From: Lolium rigidum
Lineage: Eukaryota; Streptophyta; Magnoliopsida; Poales; Poaceae
Assembly: GCF_022539505.1 (NCBI RefSeq)
Contig: NC_061514.1
Location: 326,289,090 to 326,353,089 of the forward strand
Length of the DNA stretch: 64,000 nucleotides
Direction of reading: 5' to 3'
Under the pieces are notes generated by a model. It searched no databases, was not told the DNA's origin, and saw only the letters and a program-made list of their open reading frames with translations. A program made the position numbers and the translations under genes. Positions within the stretch are counted from its first letter, which is position 1; every line of letters begins with the position of its first letter. Shown here piece by piece: positions 56,313 through 64,000 of this stretch.

Positions 56313-57725
56313 TCACCTTGTGATGTAAGCAATAAAGTCGTTCAGGTCTTTGCTCGAGGAGCCACCTTTGGCCACAGATGCACGAACGGCCTCACCGAGC
56401 ACCTTCGCCCTCTGGCGCATCACCATTCCATTTTCTGAAAGCATCGCTTCCTCGATCACCTCTTGGATGGCCTCTGCCGGTACGACCTGATCGTGCTTCT
56501 TCCATTGCCTCACCAGGAGGCCGACCTTGAGGTACTTGCAGATAAGCTCCGCGTCCCACGGTTGGTCGGAGTGCATTGGCCACGCGAGGATAGGCTTGCC
56601 ATGGCCCAGGCTCTCCAAGGTAGAGTTCCAGCCACAGTGGCTCATGAACGCCGCCGTGGTGCCGTGCGCCAGGATCTCCAGCTGCGGCGCCCACCCGGTG
56701 ATCACCAGCCCCGTTCCATGGGTTTGTTTTGTAAACTCCGACATCAGCTTGTGGTGCGGGCACTCGCCAGGCTCCGTGAATATGTCGGCACGGTCGGCGT
56801 CTCGCAGCACCCAGATGAACCTCTGCTTGCTGCCCTTGAGGGCCGCCGCCATCTCCACGATCTGGTCTGTCCGGAAAGAAGAAGTCGTCCCGAAGGAGAC
56901 GTAGAGCACCGATGCCGGAGGCTGAGCGTCCAGCCATTCCATGCACTCGTGCCGCGTCTCCCCCGGAGCGTGCGTGCTCCCGTCCAGCAGCGGGTTCAGT
57001 GGCCCGACGGCGAAGAACTTCTGGTCCTTGGATGACGGGTGCTCGGCGATGGCGTCGATGAACTCGCCCTCCAGCTCGCGGCACGTGTTCATGACGATGC
57101 CGGCGGCCGAGGCCACGCCTCGGCCCCCTTCGTCCTGCAACTCCGCCGTTGTACGGAACAAGTACTCCATGCACTCCTTGGACATGGAGACGTCGATGGG
57201 GATGTACTCGAGGGCATGGTCGCGCAGGAGCTGGTGGCCGGGGTCCAGCCATCCCATGTGGTAGGAGATGGCCACGCACTGCAGTCCGTACGCCTCGCCG
57301 TTGTCCAGCCGCGCCGCCTCCACTGCGGCGAAGGAGTTGATCCTGTCGTACACAACCACCACGCGGCGGTGGGTGGCCGAGAGGCTCCGGAGAAGGGCGG
57401 CGAGAGGGGCGCTCGCGGCGGTGCTGAAGGACTCCCACATGGGAATAAGGTGGTTGGGGAAGGGACACTGGGCGGTCGGGTCGGGCGCCGGGGACTCGTT
57501 GGTGGAGACGTCGAGGTCGTGGAAATGGATGGAGCCGAGGTCGTCGGAATCCCAGCCGTGCAGGCGTGACCGCGCCTGCCGGACGTGCGCGGCGGGCGCC
57601 GCGTAGTGCACCGAGAGACCCCGCGACGCCACCAGCAGGGATAAGTGCAGCAGCTGGTTCAAGTGGCCCTGCGCCGGGAACGGCACCGCCACGAAGGCCA
57701 CCGATTTCGTCGGCTCAGTAGCCAT
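56313..57725 (-). CDS. UDP-glycosyltransferase, cis-zeatin O-glucosyltransferase-like
   Basis: Intronless 470-residue family-1 glycosyltransferase. The catalytic His21 is in [12 protein letters not shown]. The C-terminal plant secondary product box spans residues 345-388, from [11 protein letters not shown] through [18 protein letters not shown] to HSDQ; the final Gln favours UDP-glucose. The overall pattern ([47 protein letters not shown]) is that of the zeatin O-glucosyltransferase group, which stores cytokinins by O-glucosylation in the cytosol. Cytokinin as substrate is inference. The start is the ATG at 57725; an upstream in-frame GTG at 57737 is not needed. No frameshift or stop. Only a weak TATA-like ACAAATAGC occurs near 57790. 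Plus-strand ORFs over the gene are shadows. Confidence 0.93.
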   Translation of the reverse strand: MATEPTKSVAFVAVPFPAQGHLNQLLHLSLLVASRGLSVHYAAPAAHVRQARSRLHGWDSDDLGSIHFHDLDVSTNESPAPDPTAQCPFPNHLIPMWESFSTAASAPLAALLRSLSATHRRVVVVYDRINSFAAVEAARLDNGEAYGLQCVAISYHMGWLDPGHQLLRDHALEYIPIDVSMSKECMEYLFRTTAELQDEGGRGVASAAGIVMNTCRELEGEFIDAIAEHPSSKDQKFFAVGPLNPLLDGSTHAPGETRHECMEWLDAQPPASVLYVSFGTTSSFRTDQIVEMAAALKGSKQRFIWVLRDADRADIFTEPGECPHHKLMSEFTKQTHGTGLVITGWAPQLEILAHGTTAAFMSHCGWNSTLESLGHGKPILAWPMHSDQPWDAELICKYLKVGLLVRQWKKHDQVVPAEAIQEVIEEAMLSENGMVMRQRAKVLGEAVRASVAKGGSSSKDLNDFIAYITR

Positions 57726-58083
57726 TTGTTTCTCCACTGTGTTTTTACAGTCCGTGTAGTACAGATCGACTTGGCGCGCGAGCGCTATTTGTACACGACC
57801 ACAGATCTCTCCACCAAGAGATCAGTAGCACTGTACAAAAGAGTCAATGGAGCTTTGTGCAACTAATTCAGGCCAAGATGTATCCAAGCACATTTAATAT
57901 CACAACTTTTTCAATGAACAAAATATGTTAATATCCCGAAGATATAAATTACATCCAGCCTCCGTAACGATGCATTACCCTGATGGCAACACCGACGCAC
58001 ACAACCACAAAAAAGCTAAAAAGGGAAATATCCTGATACGGTGCTTCAGCAGCAGCGTAAACACCATAAAGACAACACCTTAA
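57726..58083. other. UGT promoter region
   Basis: Contains the leader and promoter of the UGT gene. No clear regulatory box beyond the weak TATA-like site is recognisable. Confidence 0.45.
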
Positions 58084-59366
58084 GGCTAGCCATAGTGCTA
58101 GTATCATAAGGAGTGTCATACATGTCACCTTGGCAAAAATTTGATGTGGCACTATAATTAATGAGGAGAGATATGCTAGTGGTATCATAATATGATACTG
58201 TATCATAGCATGTGAAACTAGAAAATTTAATGTTAAATACATCCTATACACACAATTGCATTGAAATTCTACAAATAATTAAATATCATAAGATTATGAT
58301 ACTAGATGATACTAACCATTAGACTAGTCATAATGGGAAGTATCATACACTAGTATCATGCACATGATACTAGTTTATGATACTAACCTCACAATGCATA
58401 GTATCATAAAATGGTACTCCCTCCGGTCCGGTATTCTGGGCTCGTAGTGAAAAACTATTTGTTCCAAAATACCTAAGAATAAGACCCACTTTCAATTAAT
58501 TGTCTAACTAATTGCTTCTTAGAATTAATTCTAGCTGCTGCGCATGTCCTCTATCTCCTTCTTTTAAGCTGTGTGAAACGGGTTTCTTGCATGCACAAGT
58601 GAAAAGGTGTATCTGCATGCGCATGTGAAAACTACGGATGGCATGCCCTCCTTAATAGCCTACTTAGCTGGAAAATTAAAACGACCGGCTGATTGGAGGA
58701 AAACGTACAGAGAGCAATAGCCAATAGTTTTATATCTTGGTCGCGGTGCTACTCCTAATAAGCCCAGAATACCGGACCGGAGGAAGTATCATAGTATTAT
58801 CATATTTAATGTTTTGTAGAATCTCAATGCAAATGTGTGTACATGATGTGTTTGCTATTAAGTTTTCTAGTTTTACGTGCTATGATACGGTATAGTAGTA
58901 TCATATAGTAGTATCATGCGCATGATACTACTACATGTTACTATCTCCACAATGCATGGTATCATATACTAGTATCATAGTCTCCATATATTAATTGTTT
59001 TGTAGAATCTCAATGCAAATATACGTAACAAGATTTACTTGACATTAATTTTTCTAGTAGTATGTGCTATGATACAGTATCTACCTATGATATTAGTACC
59101 ATCTCTCTCATCCTTAATTGCACTGCCATATCAGCATTTTGCATGCATGGAATGCATGATACTACCTATGATACTCCCATTGTGGGTAGTCTTATGATAC
59201 CACTTCCATCTCTCACCTCATTAATTGGAGTGCCACATCAGACTTTTGCCAACATGACATGCATAATACTATTTATGATACTCCCATTGTGACTAGTCTT
59301 ATAGGGGTAGTATCATAGACTTGTATCATATGGATGATACCACTATATGATACTTTGCACTATGGC
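58084..59366. mobile_element. Nest of GTATCATA-rich MITEs
   Basis: The outer ends GGCTAGCCATAGTGCTAGTATC (left) and GATACTTTGCACTATGGCCAG (right) are inverted repeats. An inner pair begins GACTAGTCATAATGGGAAGT at about 58323 and ends ACTCCCATTGTGGGTAGTC near 59190, and a further right end ACTCCCATTGTGACTAGTC lies at 59280. TATCATA/TATGATA words occur dozens of times. A 370-bp Stowaway sits inside. Target duplications were not resolved, so the superfamily is left open. Confidence 0.65.
58417..58786. mobile_element. Stowaway MITE, 370 bp
   Basis: CTCCCTCCGGTCCGGTATTC and complement GAATACCGGACCGGAGGAAG, with TA at 58415-58416 and 58787-58788, nested inside the GTATCATA elements. Longer than usual for Stowaway; internal sequence is non-coding. 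Confidence 0.9.
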
Positions 59367-59639
59367 CAGCGGAGGACGAACAAAAAGTTTGCTATGGCGG
59401 AGTTAATAGCTTACAGGGAAAAACGTGATGCAAATCAAGCAATCCATATATCAACTACCTATAATGAATCACCGGGAAATAAAACTGATCTTTCACACAT
59501 GTTCTAGTAAAAAAACTGATAAAAATAACATGTGTTGGCCACGCTTTAGTCAAGAAATTGGTTAAGATAACATGAGTAGTAGTATCAACGGCCAAAACTA
59601 GCTATGGCATGAGCCATACCTTGCCAAAATGGGTCCTCC

Positions 59640-59830
59640 GCCACTGCCTTAAATTCAGGTTATCCAAAAACAACGCCTCTAAGAAAGAAACAATGCACAA
59701 GCATCGTCATCGCACGATCGAGGATCTTAGGTTTTCACCTGAAGATAGTCTCGCTCTCAAAATAATTCCTTCAACAAGGTTATTGCTAGGCACAATAAAT
59801 TAAGACTAGTAGACCCTACATGTTCACCCT
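59640..59830 (-). mobile_element. Fragment of the 1.3-kb retroposon family
   Basis: Read on the minus strand it contains TTGTGCCTAGCAATAACCTT, GAGAGCGAGACTATCTTCAGG and GAAAACCTAAGATCCTCGATC, matching 52800-52960 in order. Both ends are unclear; the GC-rich sequence up to about 60190 could be more of the same element. Confidence 0.65.
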
Positions 59831-60269
59831 AAAAAGGTAAGAGTTTGAACTACCTCTATTGTCGTCCCTACGTGGATCAGACACGAAGCTACCTGCGCCG
59901 CCGCCACACGGGTACAACAAGCCATCTGGCCGACACGGTAGCGGCCACCGCAACCAACAAAGTCATTGGCCGGGACATGCCTATAGTTGTCGCAAGCCAT
60001 GGCAGCCGCACTCTAGATGACATCGGTGAGGACCGGCCTCGCACGATCTGCACCCTTAGGGCCACTTCCTATCGCCTCCTCCTCCACAAGTTGCCCTTCC
60101 GCCACTTCAGCTCGCATCGCCGCAGCCGGTTGCATCACGCCGCCAACTTCCCAGGGTCGCCGCCCTGGACTCTGATCTCCGCCGCATGACACGGCCAGAG
60201 GATCCCCGGTGCTAGGACTAGATGTGAGATCGTGAGATCGCTACAACCAGCCCCAAACAGGCCGACCAC
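59831..60269. other. GC-rich spacer before the Gypsy LTR
   Basis: A 114-codon plus-strand ORF (59845-60189) has no recognisable domain. It may belong to the retroposon fragment to its left. Confidence 0.3.
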
Positions 60270-62022
60270 TGATACGTCTCCAACGTATCGATAATTTCTT
60301 GTGTTCCATGCCACATTATTGATGTTATCTACATGTTTTATGCACACTTTATGTCATATTCGTGCATTTTCTGGAACTAACCTATTAACAAGATGCCGAA
60401 GTGCCGGTTCCTGTTTTCTCGCTGTTTTTGGTTTCAGAAATCCTAGTAACGAAATATTCTCGGAATCGGACGAAATCAACGCCAAAGTTCCTATTTTACC
60501 CGGAAGCCTCCAGAACACTCGAGAGCTGCCAGAGATGGGCCAGGGGGGCCCCACACCACACCTGGGCGCGGGCCAGGCCCTGGCCGCGCCACCTGGTGGT
60601 GAGGGCACCCTGGTGACCCTCCTGCGCCGCCTCTTCGCCTATATAAAGCCCCTGGATCGAAAACCCGAGACCAAATTGACGAAACCCACAGAAACCTGCC
60701 AGAGCCGCCGCCATCGCGAAGCCAAGATCTGGGGGACAGGATCTCTGTTCCGGCACGCTGCCGGAGCGGGGAAGTGCCCCCGGAAGGCTTCTCCATCGAC
60801 ACCGCTGCCATCTCCACCGCCATCTTCATCACCGCTGCTGCTCCCATGAGGAGGAGTAGTTCTCCATCGAGGCTCGGGGCTGTACCGGTAGCTATGTGGT
60901 TCATCTCTCTCCTATGTAGTTCAATACAATAATCTCATGAGCTGCCTTACATGATTGAGATTCATATGATGATGCTTGTAATCTAGATGTCATTATGCTA
61001 GTCAAGTGGGTTTTACTTATGTGATCTCCGGAGACTCCTCGTCCCACGTGTGTAAAGGTGACAGTGTGTGCACCGTGTGGGTCTCTTAGGCTAGATTTCC
61101 CAGAATACTTACTCATTGAATGGCATAGTGAGGTGCTTATTTATATCTCTTTATGATTGCAGCATGTTGTATCACAATTTATCTATGTGCGACTCTAGTG
61201 ATTTGTTATTAAAGTAGTTTATTCCTCCTGCACGTGTGTAAAGGTGACAGTGCGTGCACCGTGTTAGTACTTGGTTTATGCTATGATCATGATCTCTTGT
61301 AGATTATGGAGTTAACTATTGCTATGATAATATTGATGTGATCTATTCCTCCTACATATGCATGAAGGTGACGAGTGTGCATGCTATGCTAGTACTTGGT
61401 TTAGTAGCGTTGATCTATCTTACACTAAAGGTTACTTAAACATGAGCATTATTGTGGAGCTTGTTAACTCCGGCATTGAGGGTTCGTGTAATCCTACGCA
61501 ATATGTTCATCATCCAACAAAAGTGTAGAGTATGCATTTATCCGTTCTGTTATGTGATCGATGTTGAGAGTGTCCACTAGTGAAAGTCTATTCCCTAGGC
61601 CTTGTTCCTAAATACTGCTGAGTTACTACTGCTTGTTTACTACTCGCTGCGTTACTACTACTTGCGTTACTATCGCTTGTTTACTTGTTTTACTGCGTTA
61701 CTACTCGCTGCAATACCACCACCATCAACTACACGCCAAGCACTTTTCTCGGCACCGTTGCTACTGCTCATACTTATTCATACCACCTGTATTTCACTAT
61801 CTCTTCGCCGAACTAGTGCACCTATTAGGTGTGTTGGGGACACAAGAGACTTCTTGCTTTGTGGTTGCGGGGTTGCATGAGAGGGATATCTTTGACCTCT
61901 TCCTCCCCGAGTTCGATAAACCTTGGGTATCCACTTAAGGGAAACTTGCTGCTGTTCTACAAACCTCCGCACTTGGAGGCCCAACACCGTCTACAGGGAA
62001 AGGAGGGGGAACGTAGACATCA
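60270..62022 (+). repeat. 5' LTR of a Gypsy retrotransposon (Sabrina/WHAM-like)
   Basis: It begins TGATACGTCTCCAACGTATC and ends GTAGACATCA, 1753 bp. It is identified as a 5' LTR because a tRNA-Asp-type primer site follows. Inside, three related blocks (CACGTGTGTAAAGGTGACAG near 61034 and 61220, a variant near 61363) recur with a trailing TTAGTACTTGG word in two. The family name is inferred from the LTR start and primer site. Confidence 0.8.
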
Positions 62023-62032
62023 AGCACTTTTC

Positions 62033-62048
62033 TGGCGCCGTTGCCGGG
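62033..62048 (+). other. Primer binding site, tRNA-Asp type
   Basis: TGGCGCCGTTGCCGGG, 10 bases after the LTR end, matches the site used by Athila-related plant Gypsy elements. Confidence 0.85.
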
Positions 62049-62276
62049 GAGGAAAGGTAAAAGGCTCTCATACTACGGTCTCAGGTAAAGTATTTTTCTA
62101 GCGCCGTTGTGTGTGTGCTCGAAGCTATTTCCTTTAGATCCTGCAATTGCATCTTGTTGTTTCTTGTTTACACTAGTTTGGCATAATGTACAAGAGTGAG
62201 CTTCTTATTCTATTTCCTGATTTAAAACATGGATTGTTTGATGCGAAAATTAAAAAACCTATGAAATCTTCTTTGC

Positions 62277-62927
62277 ATGCTTGGTAGTAATATTAGTATG
62301 AACGCTTTGAACACCATTGTTGACAATGATATAGAAAGTTCTAAGCTTGGGGAAGCTGGTTTGCATGATATTTTTAGTCCCCCAAGCATTGAGGAGAAAA
62401 TTTTCTTTGATGATACTTTGCCTCCTATTTATGATGATTATAATGATAGTGGTCTCTTGGTGCCACCTACTATGGAGAGTAAATTTTTTTGTGATTATAC
62501 TATGCCTCCTACACTTGATGAGAATAATAATGATAGCTACTTTGTTGAATTTGCTCCCACTACAACTAATAAAATTGATTATGCTTATGTTGGGAGTAGT
62601 AATAATTTTATGCATGAGACTCATGATAAGAATGTTTCATTTGATAGTTATATTGTTGAGTTTGCTCATGTTGCTACTGAAAGTTATTATGAGAGAGGAA
62701 AATATGGTTGTAGAAATTTTCATGTTACTAAAACACCTCTCTATGTGCTGAAATTTTTGAAGCTATACTTGTTTTATCTTCCTATGCTTGTTACTTTGCT
62801 CCTCATGAACTTGTTTATTTACAAGATTCCTATGCATAGGAAGCATGTTAGACTTAAATGTGTTTTGAATTTGCCTCTTGATGCTCTCTTTTGCTTCAAC
62901 TACTATTTCTTGCGAGTGCATCATTAA
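62277..62927 (+). CDS. ORF in the internal region of the Gypsy element
   Basis: 216 codons opening at or near 62277 (first ATG in frame at 62298). The product is acidic with repeating themes (SPPSIEEKIFFDDTLPPIYDD, PPTMESKFFCDYTMPPTLDE), then a hydrophobic segment near residues 160-180 (YLFYLPMLVTLLLMNLF). No gag, protease or RT motif is present. Similar ORFs occupy the gag position in non-autonomous Triticeae Gypsy elements; function unknown. Confidence 0.5.
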   Translation: MLGSNISMNALNTIVDNDIESSKLGEAGLHDIFSPPSIEEKIFFDDTLPPIYDDYNDSGLLVPPTMESKFFCDYTMPPTLDENNNDSYFVEFAPTTTNKIDYAYVGSSNNFMHETHDKNVSFDSYIVEFAHVATESYYERGKYGCRNFHVTKTPLYVLKFLKLYLFYLPMLVTLLLMNLFIYKIPMHRKHVRLKCVLNLPLDALFCFNYYFLRVHH

Positions 62928-64000
62928 AACTGCTTGAGCCCATCTTAATGGCTAAAAAGAAAGAACTTCTTGGGAGATAACCCATGTGTTATTTTGCTAC
63001 AGTACTTTGTTTTATATTTGTGTCTTGGAAGTTGTTTACTACTGTAGCAACCTCTCCTTATCTTAGTTTTGTGTTTTGTTGTGCCAAGTTAAACCGTTGA
63101 TAGAAAAGTAAGTACTAGATTTGGATTACTGCGCAGTTCCAGATTTCTTTGCTGTCACGAATCTGAGCCCACTGCCCTGCAGGAAGCTCAGAAAATTATG
63201 CCAATTTACGTGCATGATCCTCAGATATGTACGCAACTTTCATTCAATTTGAGCATTTTCATTTGAGCAAGTCTGGTGGCCTAATAAAATCCATCTTTAC
63301 GGACTGTTCTGTTTTGACAGATTCTGCCTTTTATTTCGCATTGCCTCTTTTGCTATGTTGGATGAATTTCTTTGATCCATTGATGTCCAGTAGCTTTATG
63401 CAATGTCCAGAAGTGTTAAGAATGATTGTGTCACCTCTGAACATGTTAATTTTTATTGTCCACTAACCCTCTAATGAGTTGTTTCGAGTTTGGTGTGGAG
63501 GAAGTTTTCAAGGGTCAAGAGAGGAGGATGATATACTATGATCAAGGAGAGTGAAAGCTCTAAGCTTGGGGATGCACCCGGTGGTTCACCCCTGCATATA
63601 TCAAGAAGACTCAAGCGTCTAAGCTTGGGGATGCCCAAGGCATCCCCTTCTTCATCGACAACATTATCAGGTTCCTCCCCTGAAACTATATTTTTATTCC
63701 ATCACATCTTATGTGCTTTTTCTTGGAGCGTCTGTTTGTTTGCTTTTGTTTTTGTTTTTGTTTGAATAAATTGGATTACATCATGCTTGTGTGGGAGAGA
63801 GACACGCTCCGCTGGTTCGTATGAACACATGTGTTCTTAGCTCATAATATTCATGGCGAAGTTTCCTCTTCGTTAAATTGTTATATGGTTGGAATTGGAA
63901 AATGATACATGTAGTAATTGCTATAATGTCTTGGGTAATGTGATACTTGGCAATTGTTGTGCTCATGTTTAAGCTCTTGCATCATATACTTTGCACCTAT
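62928..64000 (+). mobile_element. Further internal region of the Gypsy element, running off the window
   Basis: AT-rich, no pol motifs. AAGCTTGGGGATGCCCAAGG at about 63620 continues into CATCCCC, forming a hairpin; a shorter AAGCTTGGGGATGCACCC occurs near 63562. The 3' LTR and target duplication lie beyond 64000. Confidence 0.6.

Noticed and set aside
56392..57569. Long ORFs in other frames over the UGT (up to 358 codons)
   Set aside because: Arg/Pro/Gly-rich shadow frames; the UGT frame contains all catalytic and donor-binding motifs.
57949..58251. 100-codon minus-strand ORF with hydrophobic stretch (possible membrane protein)
   Set aside because: It overlaps the end of the GTATCATA MITE; the hydrophobic residues come from repeated TATGATAC words.

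Overview
The window is nuclear DNA from a grass, almost certainly a Triticeae cereal (wheat, Aegilops, barley or rye). The evidence is a cereal-type rbcS gene split by one intron, Stowaway MITEs with CTCCCTCC ends and TA target sites, and large nested retrotransposons separating a few GC-rich genes. No bacterial operon, CRISPR or prophage features are present.

Genes that look intact, left to right: a Rubisco small subunit gene (1220-2351, +), an alpha-expansin (4112-5009, +), a cinnamyl-alcohol-dehydrogenase-like gene (18485-19691, +), a six-exon histidine-phosphatase (phosphoglycerate-mutase-like) gene (22972-25708, +), a five-exon flavin-containing monooxygenase (35731-38040, -) and an intronless zeatin-O-glucosyltransferase-like UGT (56313-57725, -). 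All exon joins keep frame and use GT/AG. An MSI1-like WD40 gene survives only as a broken fragment (53330-54905, -). The genes belong to unrelated pathways (photosynthesis, wall loosening, aldehyde/alcohol metabolism, phosphatase, N/S oxidation, hormone glucosylation) and show no sign of co-regulation.

The space between genes is mostly transposons, many with boundaries readable to the base. These are: a complete 8.07-kb LINE (26497-34568, -, 11-bp target duplication); a complete 11.77-kb Copia element of Sirevirus/Maximus type (40894-52662, -, 5-bp duplication GGTTC) that split an older 1.3-kb non-LTR retroposon (40062-53135, +, 10-bp duplication); two further short retroposons (5552-6339 and 54974-55845) with 21-bp and 16-bp duplications; a solo LTR (11829-13232, 5-bp duplication GTGCT) sitting inside a decayed open reading frame; the 5' LTR and start of a Gypsy element running off the right edge (60270-64000); five Stowaway MITEs; a Harbinger-like element with internal minisatellite (21570-22662); and a nest of MITEs rich in GTATCATA (58084-59366).

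The two most unusual items are these. (1) The Copia element carries a third gene between pol and the 3' LTR. That gene has an apparent intron, and inverted repeats of the type GGCCGGATAATCCGGCC cluster in this intron, upstream of it and in both LTRs. (2) A repeated class II element at 10.9-13.5 kb and 13.5-15.1 kb carries an uncharacterised acidic protein gene, whose C-terminus in one copy ends in a SUMO-interacting-motif-like IDLVSDDE. All statements come from reading the sequence; no database search was made.
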